A stretch of DNA of 64,000 nt from Opisthorchis felineus (Eukaryota; Platyhelminthes; Trematoda; Opisthorchiida; Opisthorchiidae), in assembly GCA_004794785.1 (NCBI GenBank), contig SJOL01005788.1, positions 236,163-300,162 of the forward strand, in the 5' to 3' direction. Positions within the stretch are counted from its first letter, which is position 1, and each line of letters starts with the position of its first letter. Positions 12,731-23,535 of this stretch are shown piece by piece. The notes below the pieces were generated by a model that was given only the letters and a program-made list of their open reading frames with translations, ran no database searches and was not told where the DNA came from. Made by a program: the position numbers and the translations under genes.

Positions 12731-13381
12731 ACTTTACGAACACACCTAAGAGTTGCCTCAACTTTCATGTGGATTGAAGCAGGCGAGGCATTGTTGAACA
12801 TGCCACACCACATTCCATCTGACTGCCACAATATATTTGCTTTATCAGGTGTCTAAGAGGAAGACAACTGTACACGAACGATAGAAAAAAAATTATGGAC
12901 TTGAACACGTCCAACTCACTTTCAGTAGGGCTAGATAGGACCGCGTGGCAAAGTCTTTGGCTAACATATGTAGAGCACCACATATCCCTTCAACAATTTC
13001 TTCCAAACGAACACTTTGGACCATCGTCGCAAACGTTTGATAGGAGGTCGAATTGTTTGCAGAGGTACGCTACAAAAGTAGATGAAAACAACAGTATTAT
13101 AGTCAACTTAGGAAAAAGGCCTGTGAAGTATAACTCATGAGGCTGTCAAAATGTCATAAACGCCTACCATGAGGGCAATCTAATTAAATGTAGGCAACTC
13201 CTCACAGTGGACATTTACGAACACCACTAGTTGACACTACATACCAGGCGATACTGATGAAACATCAAGTGAGTAGGGCTGAACAAATAACCCACTACTC
13301 TTGTATGACTAAGGCGGCTCGGCTTAATGACATTTTTACAATGGAGAAAGTAAAACAAATCATCATACAGCTTGATCTAAA

Positions 13382-13552
13382 CAAACTGACAGCTGTATGG
13401 CAAGGTTCGTGGTTCGAACCCGACCTCGGCCTCTCGACTTCCCCTGTCTAGGCTTGGGCAACCTGGCAGTATCCCAGCCCTCGTGCTTCCTTCTGGTAGC
13501 ATGGCAGTTAGGCACCGAAAGGGTGCTACAGCTGAAGTATTTTTTTTTGTAT
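13382..13552 (+). repeat. SINE family 1, damaged head
   Basis: The B-box (GGTTCGAACCC) and full body are present (CCTGTCTAGGCTTGGGCAAC, GGCACCGAAAGGGTGCTACA), ending in a run of T at 13541-13549. The A-box half of the tRNA head is unrecognisable. Confidence 0.8.
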
Positions 13553-13854
13553 GGCAGTCAAGCGCAGGTGTTTTCACACTGGAGTTGCTGTCAGTTGTGG
13601 TGATGGTTGACGACTGCATATTGATAAGTGTAAAAAGAAAAGTAATTCTTAACCAGTTTGCACGTTCAGCTGACACGATAGGGAGACAAAAATAACCAGG
13701 GTATAGAATGCAAAATCAAGCGATAGGGTGGTGCATCACCGATGCGAGCTCTCAGCTGCAAGGCGAATTTGATCTAGGCACTAAGTAACATCGACTGCAG
13801 GAGATTCAATTCAATTCAATTCATTAGCCATAAACCAGCTGCTACAGTTTGGAT

Positions 13855-14245
13855 CACCGGAAAAGGAGACTGTGAAACATACAACCAAGCCTTGGAGGCG
13901 AAGGCATGTTCAGTTTGTTCGGAAATTGATTAGCTACGCATTGAAGGCGATCGCTTTGATGCACGAGCGCCGCTGACTGCGCGATTGGGCCATTTCTGCC
14001 AATGTCATTAACCACTGGTGATTTGAGTCCCGAAATCCCCACCCAGAGAGGCGTCAGTTGCCCACAAGACTAAGTTTACTGGATAGTGTTTTCATACTTC
14101 GTTGCCAGGTCATACACTGTCCACCTCTCGGTAGCTTCCACTCAGCACAGGGCTTGGAAAAACGTTCTGTGAGGCAGACGGTCTTCTGGCATGCGGAGTA
14201 CATGTCCCAACCAGCGCAGCCTATGAAGCATGAGTAATTCATCTA
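13855..14245 (-). mobile_element. LINE C-terminal and 3' fragment
   Basis: Minus-strand frames give CAEWKLPRGGQCMTWQRSMK and VGNWRLSGWG, which parallel HYMTWQQSMEAF and VGNCRLSGWG in the plus-strand LINE at 17500-17620. The part below 14010 matches the LINE 3' region at 640-790. It is a 5'-truncated, degenerate copy inside the beta-catenin intron. Confidence 0.65.
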
Positions 14246-15202
14246 TCGCGGGAGAGTTCAAATACCTAACCTGAAAAGTGATCGCCGCCCTTATCTCTAG
14301 GGGGGGCAATATCCTAGGTAATTGGTGCGGAGGCCAGTAAACTCCTTAAAGCATCGTTCTTGAGGAGCCCAACACCTCCCACAATGCCGAAAATTCCCGA
14401 TGATTATACTTGGTTCGCCTACCATCTGTAAAGTAAGCATATCTGACCTAAGACCCATTGACATCAATCAAATTTTCCCTGGTACAGTTTCCCGCGGTAC
14501 AGTAAACGAAAATACAAAAGGGAATAGGAACTTCTAAAACAGTCAGAACAGTCCATGCCTAATGCTGTCTCCTTGTCGTGGTGGTCGCGCTTGAGTGCGG
14601 AAACGATTCTGAGGGCTACGCTGGCTGACATTAGGCTCCTTAAGGTTCAACGATGCGAGGAAAGCCAAATAAGAGCAGTCAGACGAAGGACAGCTAGTGC
14701 CGGTACTGCAAGAAATCATACTACGTGGCGGTATAATCGCATTGTCGCTGCGACAGGTGTGAGATTTGTAAGGCGATTCCCCAATGCGACCAGCATTTCC
14801 ATATTGATTGAAGCGGCGATGCTATCTCCCAAGGAAAGACGAGTTAGAAAAGGTCGGCCCTAAGAACCGCACATTCTTATCGCCCAGCGGTTGACAGTGA
14901 CCACCCGCGGAGTATCCAGTATGGTCAGAAACCAAGTAAACCTTGCTATAAGCTCGACACAGCTCCAAGCGCATCCGCCATGTGCAGCAGAATGGTCAGG
15001 CAACAGTGCGTTCCTCTCTGGGCCCTCGGGACAGGCTACCCTCCGCAGCCAAGTATGTCAGACGATTGAATCATTAGCTTCCGAAAATGTCACAAGAAAA
15101 TCTAACCAACCACTGCCTCTCGGTTCGCACCAAGAGGTTAGCGGAAGGGTCCTTGGAAAAAAAATCCGACATCCATTACCTTGTGGATCAGATATTTGAA
15201 TC

Positions 15203-15394
15203 TAAAAAAATCGTTCAACTGTAATACCCTTCCGGTGCCTAGCTGCCATGCCACCCAAAGGAAGCACGAGGACTGGGATACTGTCAGGTGGCCCAAGCCT
15301 AGACAGGGGAAGTCGAGAGGCAGAGGTCGGTTTCGAACAACGGACCTTCCGGTCAGCAAATCCGCGCTCTAACCACTTGAGCCATCTCGCCCTT
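15203..15394 (-). repeat. SINE family 1, near full length
   Basis: On the minus strand the copy begins AGGGCGAGATGGCTCAAGTG and contains the B-box GTTCGAAACC. It carries the complete body through AGGCACCGGAAGGGTATTAC and ends in a T-rich tail (A run at 15204-15210 on the plus strand). It is one of the two best-preserved copies, with 17737-17926. Confidence 0.88.
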
Positions 15395-15524
15395 TGAATC
15401 TCAACCAAGCCCTCTTCTTCAGCCTGTATAACTTTTTAATCACCGGTGCCTTCCTGCGAGCCCCTCAACTAAGTCTTTTTGATTCATTTAACTGTCAACC
15501 ACCTGAAATAAAGAGCATCGTCAG

Positions 15525-15706
15525 ACTGTAACTTCCTTTAAATGCATATTTGTCATGCTACCAAAAGAAATCACGAAAGCTGAGATACTGCCAGATCGCC
15601 CGGGCCTAGACAGGAGCAGTCGAGATGCCGGAATCGAGCTCGAATCACGGACCTTTCGGTCAGAAATTCTGCGCCTCAACCACTGGGCTAACTTGAGCTC
15701 AGCCCC
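15525..15706 (-). repeat. SINE family 1, older diverged copy
   Basis: The minus strand reads GCCCAGTGGTTGAGGCGCAG, then CTGACCGAAAGGTCCGTGAT with a GATTCGAGCTCGATT B-box region. The body follows (CTCCTGTCTAGGCCCGGGCG, CTTTTGGTAGCATGAC). Many substitutions relative to the copy about 130 bases away suggest an older insertion. Confidence 0.7.
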
Positions 15707-15729
15707 GTGAACGTTGACTTCTGGATGCT

Positions 15730-16160
15730 TTTAAGCCAACTGAACTCGATATTGTTGGGTTACAGAGAAGCTTTGCAAGTGGTGAGCTGGATAACCTTGC
15801 ATCAACCGGTGTGTTCCCGAGGGAAAGCGAATTGATACGCGTGCCCCAACAATGCCGTGGCAAGAGTCAAGTTGTATGGCCCAAAATGAACGATAACTTT
15901 GTTTCGGAGCTCTTCAATGGCAGCTGAGTGCCACACGGTCCAACTGAGTCAAAGGCCGGTCTACATCTGGTAGCAATGTGAGCGTTCGTGCTGAAAGTTT
16001 CTGCTGGCCAAAAGCAAATGATGTTCACCACTTACCTGGTCGCTCTCCGTTGTCTGTACGATGAGCGTACGATTCGGTTGCCAGGATGGGCTTCTTCCGG
16101 ACTTGGTCGACCTAGGCATTCATATCACCAGCCGAAGTCATAACATCTGTGCTCCTCGCT
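15730..16160 (-). mobile_element. LINE endonuclease-domain fragment
   Basis: The minus-strand translation includes AGDMNA, the GDFN-type catalytic block of AP-like endonucleases, then HRTDNGER. Further on, RPLTQLDRVALSCH and RSFWAIQL match the end of the endonuclease domain of the plus-strand LINE at 19690-20010. Frames are interrupted. Only the endonuclease region is present. Confidence 0.6.
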
Positions 16161-16819
16161 AACCTGAGTAACCGTGACAGACCTCGAGAGAGACTAGCTT
16201 GCTCGGCTACAGAGCTGCTGTCTGTCAGAATGCATGCGGACAAAAAAATCCCTTACCGCGTCAACATGCGTCGACCTTAATTGGGCCAGTCAAAAGAACG
16301 GCGCAAAGACGGTTATTTACAGGAGTCCAGTTCAGTAAAGCAAATCCAGCGCCCGGGTAGATAAAATTCCCAGACCGTAGATACCACCAGCCATTGCATT
16401 AGGATCACTAGGCGTCAGAAGAGTGAAGTGCAACAAATCTGGGTTCATCCCGAGCGACTTGAAGAGTATGACCGAACTACGGCCTTGTATGTGTGCTTCG
16501 GAGACACGACATACATCGACCGAAAAAGCAAAACGTTTGGTGCAAGAGACGCCTGTTACCCTATTTAACAGAGTACGGACGTTGAAAGCAGCAAACTGGA
16601 ACAGATACTCTGAACTTAATAGGGATTAATTTTGGTTTATTCTACTGGTCAGGAGAATAGATACAGAGAATTCATAGATACAGGTCAATCATCTATCCAT
16701 TGTAGCTAGTCTGATGGCACGCTCATGAAGGTTATCCTACGCAGGCTGACCCAAAATCGCGAAAACCAAGCGGGGTTTGAATCGATCATATTTTCACTTC
16801 GCACCACTTCATCCGGTGA

Positions 16820-17715
16820 CTAACAATGGTAGTTATACTTGATTTGAAAGCTGCTTTTTACTCTGTTAATCGTCAGAAGTCATGGCGAGGAAGGTGTCAC
16901 TTCTGAATTCTTGTCTTCCATAAAGGCTCTGTGTGCCTCCTGTGGACACGTACTTGTCTAAGACAAACTATCTCCCGAGTTCACCACATCCAGTGATGTT
17001 AGGCAAAGGTGCCCTCTGTCCTCCTTCCTCTTCAGCTTCGTAATCATGCTGATTACGTAATCGTGCTGATTGAGTCTTCTCTACCTGCTTCTAAGCTTAT
17101 GCTTGTAAATGGACCAATCAACGTGGTAGATAAGTTCGTCTACGTTTACAGCTGTAAATTCTCGGCGGATTGGTGAAGGATGAAGTCATTTCATGAATCG
17201 GGAAGGTCAGAGCAGCGTTTGCCAATCAACATTTGTGGCGCCGTCACATCATTTTGGCAGTCAACGGTATGGTACATACTGTTGTGGTCCGATCTGTCCT
17301 ACTTCATGGAACAGAGATGTGACCGCTGTATACAGATCTTCGAAGACTCTCCGAAGCACTGCGCGGGTCTGGTGAGAAAATCAGGTCAGTAATGCCGAGG
17401 GAGGCAGATAACTCGCCCTCGATAGATCAGCTGGTCACACATCATGGATTACACTGGTCAGGCCATTTTAGTTCGTATGCCAGAGAACCGTTTGCCTCAC
17501 AGATCACTATTCGGATGGGGAAGACATAGAGGCGGTCATTATATGACTTGGCAACAAAGCATGGAAGCCTTTACCAGTCAAATCAGTCGCGTTGGTAACT
17601 GCCGTCTCTCCGGATGGGGATGAGACAATCAAGTCGTTAGTGACCCTGACAGATACGGTTACGTCACTCAGCCAATGGCACTCCTGCATCAAAGCTATTG
17701 CCTTCACTGCGTAGT
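16820..17715 (+). mobile_element. LINE RT fragment, degenerate
   Basis: Plus-strand pieces in order: TMVVILDLKAAFYSVNRQK (RT block with the catalytic Asp, 16825-16880), a region equivalent to SPEFTTSSxxRQxCPLS (16975-17020), and the C-terminal block VLRMPENRLPHRSLFGWG (17470-17520), then YMTWQQSMEAFTSQISRVGN. The YADD region is deleted or unrecognisable between about 17050 and 17110. It ends just before the SINE at 17737. Confidence 0.65.
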
Positions 17716-17736
17716 TCTCCCACTTCCCACCATGTA

Positions 17737-17926
17737 GGGGCGAGATGGCTCAGTGGTTAGAGCGCGAATTTACTGACCGGAAGGTCCGTGATTCGAAACC
17801 GACCTCTGCCTCTCGACTTCCCCTGTCTAGGCTTGGGCCACCTGACAGTATCCCAGTCCTCGTGCTTCCTTCGGGTGGCATGGCAGCTAGGCACCGGAAG
17901 GGTGTTACTGCGAACGAACGATTTCC
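17737..17926 (+). repeat. SINE family 1, near full length
   Basis: The copy starts GGGGCGAGATGGCTCAGTGG (A-box) and has GATTCGAAACC (B-box), then the body CCTGTCTAGGCTTGGGCCAC and GGCACCGGAAGGGTGTTACT. It sits directly behind a LINE 3' end, but no shared tail with that LINE was established. Confidence 0.88.
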
Positions 17927-18420
17927 CCACCATGTAAGACAAACAGTACTATTTGAGGTCCATGAACTGGGTCATCGTCCCCAACGCGTCGCTCTCATTC
18001 CATTATTCTCCTTCGTGGAACGAAACTGTAGCAACTGGAACCACTGTACTTTGGTGTAAGGTGTATCGCTGAAAAACCGAACTGGAATGAACAAGCAAGA
18101 TAGCAAATTTTGTCAGTCTTACTGTACCAGGCATTTTCCGGGAAAGATAAATGTCGCAAAAATTGACAGCGTTAGGAGATTGTGCAATTTACCTCTAAGA
18201 AAGCCAACAATCTTAGGCCATGTGAGCAAAGAACACCCAAGATGCTATCATCAAATGGGAACAAATAAATTAGTGACAGGAACTACATCGTATGGAGTTA
18301 TCAAAGCCTTCTTTGTTCCACAGGGTGAGGATGTGATTAAAGTGCGGCAGTGTGAGTAAGTTTCCGCTATGTAGGCGGAAGTGTTTTTCTGGTTCCTGAT
18401 TAAGGAAGCCTGATGATTTT

Positions 18421-19390
18421 CTAAATGCTTCTCAAATTTTTACACTCGCCATTGGTCAACCAGTACGATAACTCGAGCACAAAAAACTGACGATCTTTAC
18501 ATCTGGCCTTCGCATCCATGAGGAATAGTCGTGTATTCCTACCTACTATCCTATGTTTGGTCCGTTCCTGAACGGCTGTCAAGTTTTCTCGCGCCTCCTT
18601 CCTTCTTTCTCCCGGCTGTTCCGGAGACGGGCGTGCTGCCGGCCACAACCCAATTTCCTGATCAACTGAGAGGCGTGAGTGCCGACCGTACATCGACATG
18701 AAATGGGTCTTGTCTGTGGTTGACTAGATCGGCGCACGATGTGCTAAAAACACCATCGGCATGTTCATTTGCAAATCACCTCTTTTGGCCACCGGACATC
18801 CGTTCTGTTGCTGCGCCCCGTTATGCCATTTTTCTGCGGGTGGTAGGGTGCCGTCCTTAGCCGCTGCAAGCAACTTCTGAATTCTTCACTCATAAGGGTG
18901 AAGAACATGGCCCATGATCCGTTAAGAGCATTCTTGGTGCGCCGTGGTTTGCCACGATATAATACATTACTACTCCGCTGATTGTAGTCGCGCATTAATT
19001 TAGCACAGCTCTCGTCTCGATCCACCATGACAGTTGTTGTCATTGTTACAGCATACTGATTGCCACTAGCTGTAACAGGGAAGGGTGCCATGACGTCAAC
19101 GGATCACATGCCTCCTATTTCTGATATATGGATAGGGTCCATGGGATAAGTTACCCCCGTTGTATCCCCTTTCATCAGTTGGTACCGCCCACAGGCCACA
19201 ACATACTCTACTACATCGCTCCTCATCCCTCGCCAGTGGGACCTCCGCTGAAGCAAGTCGTCTGTTTTGAAGCTTCCTGTGTGTAACATCTCGTGGTTCA
19301 ACAACCGGCTTCCATCTGAAGTCACGATGTAACACTGGTAGTACGACATCCAAATCATCGGCCTTCCAGGATGATATACCAGCCTCATTC
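18421..19390 (-). pseudogene. Ty3/Gypsy integrase fragment
   Basis: Minus-strand frames overlap to give an integrase in order. The zinc-binding region is at 19250-19180 (RRSHWRGMRSDVVEYVVACG). The junction into the core is near 19110-19080 (PFPVTASGNQYAVTMT), with APYHPQKNG and SNRTD near 18840-18800. A C-terminal part at 18699-18421 reads RLSVDQEIGL and AVQERTKHR. Shifts occur near 19100 and 18740. No protease or RT was found beside it. It differs from the element at 45421-49121. Confidence 0.65.
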
Positions 19391-19454
19391 AGATTCAGTC
19401 TATCGAAGCGCTTCCGTCACGAACAAACTGGACTTTATCGTGGTGTAACGGTTT

Positions 19455-21720
19455 GTGTACCGCCTTGACCCAGTGAGCGACCGCGTGATACTTGAAGAGT
19501 CCCTCACACCGTCCTCCGCCGTCCGGTTATCCAGCTCAATCAAGCTCAACGCCTTTCGTCACAAAACGTGGTGTCTGTTTGTAGTGTCGGCTTATGCCCC
19601 AACGGACTGTAGTTCTGACGCTGAGAAGAATACCGTCTATCGAGAGTTATCCGGGCTCATTCGTCAAAAAAGCACTGACATTAAGATACCTGCGGGCGAC
19701 ATGAATGCTCAAGTCGATCGTCTGAGCTCCTCGGAATCACATTTGGGAGGTTGATTCGGGGTCGATGCTCGTCGCACAGACAACGGAGAGAGACTCCTCC
19801 AATTGCGTGCTGATCATCAACTGTTTCTGGCCAGTAGGAACCCTCAGCATATACGTTTGCATCAAATTACCTCACGGCCACCAACTGCAAATCAACCGTG
19901 GACCCAGTTGGACCACGTGGCCATCAGCCACCGGTGGAGAGCTACAATTCAAGACTGACGTTCCTTCTGGGGCACACCACATCGGAATCAATTCCGATCA
20001 GCCCATGGTGCGTGCACGCCTGACATTTTGTTTTCCCTAAGGCCCTCGCAAGTTAGCAAGAAGCACGCCAATCCACCATCTTTGAAAAACTACCATAGCT
20101 CAACAGTATCGATCTGAGCTAGCCCAACAACTCTCCGCAGTAAACCAATACTGTACTGGCAGTGAGCATGTGGGTGAAGCGTGGCAAAATGCGAAAGGAG
20201 CTATGTTAGCGGCGTTCAGTGCTGTCTGTCCGACCTCTCCGATTCGACCGCAAGACGATAAGGCGGCTCATTAATTCACTCGCAAAAACGTCAACTGGAA
20301 AGATGGACCGAACATTTCGAAGAACAGTTTAGCTGGCCTCCTGCCATCCAGCCTGTGGAGAAAGTGCATACGGGCTAATGGAATGTAAACCTTAATCGCC
20401 CGTCGGAAGAAATGAAGTAAGAAATATCAGCACTTAGACGTGCGAAGGCACCAGGATCGGACGGTCTGTACCCAGCCCTCTTCAAAGGCGGAGAATCCCT
20501 GGTGGCACATCTGACAAAGCTTATTGGTGCTATATGGAACGAAGAGAAAGCGCCTGCAGAATGGGGCATGTCGACAGTTATTCCTATCTTCAAAAAGGGT
20601 ACGTGGACGCTGTGTGAAAACCACCGTAGCATCAGCCTGGTAGCTGTGGCATCGAACGTCCTCTCTGGTCTTATCCTTCGACGGTTGACTAAACACAGGG
20701 AGAGGCATATCCAAGCTGGGGTCTATCCTCCAAGAGGATGCATCGATCATATCTTCACCCCCTGACAGATTCTGGAACAGCAACACTGTTTCCAGCAACC
20801 AACAATGGTTGTGTTCCTAGATCTGAAAGCTGTCTTTGACTCTGTGGACCGTCAGGCACTATGGCAGTGTCTATGGAGCAAAGGTGTCCCCATAAATTCC
20901 TGACCCTCCTTAAGACGCTGTACGCCAACCCCCGCGGCCGTGTGAAGGTCTACGAGAAGCTCTCGCCTGAGTTCACCACATCAAGTGGTGCCAGGCAGGG
21001 CTGTCCTCTTTCACCATTCCTCTGCAACTTCGTCACCGATACGATCATGGAAGACTCACTACCAGCCTCTAATGCCTGTGAGGTCGAAGTTCTCCCGGGG
21101 CGTCCGCTCACAGATATCGAGTATGCAGACGACATAGCTCTTCTTGGATCTGACACCGTAGTGATGCAAACAATATTAAATAATCTAAATAATTCTGCAT
21201 CACGGTTTGGCATGCGCTTCACACTTGCAAAGTGTAAAGTGCTACTGCAAGACTGTGTAGGGCAGAACCCTAGGCTCATGCTTAAGGATGAGCTACTTGA
21301 AGTAGTAGAAAAGTTTGTCTACCTGGGCAGCTGTATCGGTCCCGGTGGTCTAGCAAAAGATTATACTTCCATCCAGATTGGGAAGGCCAGAGCAGATTTT
21401 GTGAACCTGCGTCACCTGTGGTGTAGGCGTGACATCAGCTTATCCGTCAAGGGTCGAGTTGACAATGCTGCGGTGCGATCCATATTGCTATACGGGTCAG
21501 AAACCTGGCCGCTGCGTGCCGAGGACATCAAAAGACTCTTAGTGTTTGACCATCGATGACTTCGGAGCATTGCCTAAGTCTGGTGGGAACACCGGATCAG
21601 CAGTGTTGAAATACGTCAAATGGTGTTCGGAAGAAATAACTCACCCACGATAGATGAACTGATAACACTGCAAAGGTTACACTGGCTTGTCCACGTGCTG
21701 CGTATGCCAGTCGTTTGTAC
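19455..21720 (+). mobile_element. APE-type LINE: endonuclease and reverse transcriptase, degenerate
   Basis: This is the most complete LINE here. The endonuclease occupies 19455-20040: VVSAYAPTDCSSDAEKN, AGDMNAQVDRLSSSESHLGG, and a final SDQPMVRARL where LINE endonucleases normally have SDH. RT blocks follow: RRAKAPGSDGLYPALFK (20430), STVIPIFKKG (20570), VVFLDLKAVFDSVDR (20810), ARQGCPLSPFLCNFV (20990), IEYADDIALLGSD (21120), FGMRFTLAKCKVLLQD (21210) and VEKFVYLGS (21310). The C-terminal domain includes SILLYGSETWPLRAED (21475) and QRLHWLVHVLRMP (21675). Stops or shifts near 19752, 20040, 20763, 20860 and 21557 make it inactive. The start of the endonuclease is missing. The layout fits RTE/CR1-like LINEs. 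Confidence 0.85.
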
Positions 21721-22084
21721 TAGTGGTGGTTCGCATGAAGTAAAGGTATCGATAAAAGTGGTGGTTGAACTGGAAGTATCACGAGCTGTTCCGACCGTAC
21801 TGTACTCCCCTCAGTACTTACCTGTTATTGCCAATAACAATCGCGGATTGTGTATTCTTAGGTGCTCAAGAACAATCCAAGAGCCAGTTGGGGCGTAGCC
21901 CATAAGCAGTCTGCGTCCGGAAAGTGAAATAACGTGGTAAGAGAAACAGGTGTTTGATTGCACAGCAGGTAGTTTGGTTTCCGGAAACGCCCATCGCCAT
22001 AAACTGTGGTGGCTAAATCAGGTGCCAAGTTCATTGCTTTCGCAAACGAACACTGCTCTTCGTGAGTCCTGTATAACAACAGTA

Positions 22085-22273
22085 ATATTATTATTGTTGG
22101 TATTATCGTTCAGTCGCGGTACACTTTCGGTGCACAGCCGCCATTCAACCTGAAGGAACCACAAGAGCAAAGGTATGCCAGGTTGCCTGGACACGGGCAA
22201 CCGTAATGCCTGGTTCGAACTACAGAACTTCGGACCAATAGGGTCACACCTTTACCACTTAGCTACCTCGGGC
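22085..22273 (-). repeat. SINE with family-1 body and a different head
   Basis: On the minus strand a tRNA-like head (GAGGTAGCTAAGTGGTAAAG, then TAGTTCGAACC) leads into the family-1 body (GGCAACCTGGCATACCTTTG, GTGCACCGAAAGTGTACCGC). The 3' end runs into a short AT-rich microsatellite at 22080-22105. The head differs clearly from the GGGGCGAGATGG head of the other copies. Confidence 0.65.
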
Positions 22274-22404
22274 TTGTCTTGAAAAATGCTGTAAAGTGTG
22301 AGGTATACCAAATGTGACTTGGTGGAAGGGCACGAAAAAGATAATGAAACGTTTTCTGCTGCGATCCCACTTTCAGGATAGGACCTCGAGGATTGAACTG
22401 CAAT

Positions 22405-22570
22405 TCCTAGACGTTGAACGTCGATTAGAGCGCCAGCTGCTAACCGGGATGTCTGCGGTTCAAACCCAACTCTTGCTTTTCCACTGCTCTTGTCTAGGCT
22501 AAGGTGCCCCGGTAGCATACCGGCATCGAACGACAATCGTGCACTGAAAGTGACTACAGCTGAAAGACTT
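22405..22570 (+). repeat. Diverged SINE related to family 1
   Basis: The head is degenerate (GTCGATTAGAGCGCCAGCTG, then TGCGGTTCAAACCC as B-box). The body keeps CTCTTGTCTAGGCTAAGGTG and GCACTGAAAGTGACTACAGC. It lies about 130 bases from another SINE in the opposite orientation. Confidence 0.6.
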
Positions 22571-22689
22571 GACCATGAAAAATAATATCACTGGCCGACG
22601 TCACTGACGATTGCGCTGTCCGGTTATCCAACTGAGTGACTGAAATGTGATGAGCCAGCATCAGATACCCTTTCTGCCAACCGGTTTTC

Positions 22690-23150
22690 TTTTTCACCAT
22701 AGAGCTTCAAACAGACTGACTCTGCGGCAGTGAGGTAGCAACGCCCCACAAAACGAGGTACCACCTGATGGTGCACGCGTCATGTCTTTCAAATCCTGAG
22801 AAGGCCCTATCCCCCCTCTGTCATTACTACTTATTTTACCCAAGTCGGAGCGGCGGATAGAGGTGGACAGAAAGTGACATGATAGAAAGGAATGATGCTC
22901 CAAAAAATGCACGTATCGTTAGCCTTCCAGGATGAGACTCACGTGGCCCTGTGCTTGGCTATAGACACTGGACGATATGGTGGCTAACCGATGCCACTGG
23001 CGTTCGTGTTATCAGTTTCAACCGAAGTTGTCTGATTGATTATTGGATGTGTAAGCACCTCGCCTATTTGTTGTAGGCTAGCCCTAGCACTAGCCCTCCT
23101 CCCCTGCCCTATTTCCTTCTGATTATAGGGCTTTATTCAAATAAATTAAC
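22690..23150 (+). mobile_element. LINE 3' end with poly(A) signal
   Basis: Positions 22960-23110 match the reverse complement of 1-130 (TGGACGATATGGTGGCTAAC, TTGTTGTAGGCTAGCCCTAG), which there follows LINE coding sequence. The segment ends in CAAATAAATTAAC at about 23138-23150, a plausible poly(A) signal. Upstream coding remnants are too decayed to read. It stops about 385 bases short of beta-catenin exon 3. Confidence 0.55.
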
Positions 23151-23535
23151 ATGGTTGTACGGCAGTGAAGCGCCAGTGTTGTCATCTAGTGTTGCTGTCG
23201 GTGACGATGATAATTGATGATAATTACTTATTTTACAACAAGCATGAATAGAACCAGGTCGTCCAGGCTCGTTGGTATTTTCTGCTCTTCATGTATAGCA
23301 CTTCTGGAACACTTTATTCCACGAAACCAAACGCAGATCGATCCTGATGTTCCAATTCCCATTTGAAGCTCACCACAGAATTTAGCTCACTCACTACCTG
23401 TATGGTGGGCAGCGTACAGTTGACGACCAAACACAAAAAAGAACCAAATTTGGGTCTATCGCAAAACCGAGAGCAGCAGCGACTGAAGTTATTCGGCAGA
23501 AAAAAGTGCGCAAGACAAAGGATATAGGGGCTTAC

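Larger units (their letters stand above)
4118..23535 (-). other. Large transposon-filled intron region of beta-catenin
   Basis: The interval between the donor after exon 3 (AAG then GTAAGC, 23538-23530) and the acceptor of the last exon (4118) is about 19.4 kb. It holds SINEs, LINE fragments in both orientations and a Gypsy integrase fragment. The protein is missing roughly 35-45 residues across this gap, corresponding to the region containing EGCTGALHILA in vertebrate beta-catenin. It probably contains at least one unrecognised small exon and so two introns rather than one. Confidence 0.7.

Noticed and set aside
21820..21960. GTAAGTACT donor-like site on the minus strand considered as the end of the missing beta-catenin exon
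   Set aside because: The upstream frame (ATPQLALGLFLST) matches repeat-like sequence at 27350-27400 and not an armadillo repeat.
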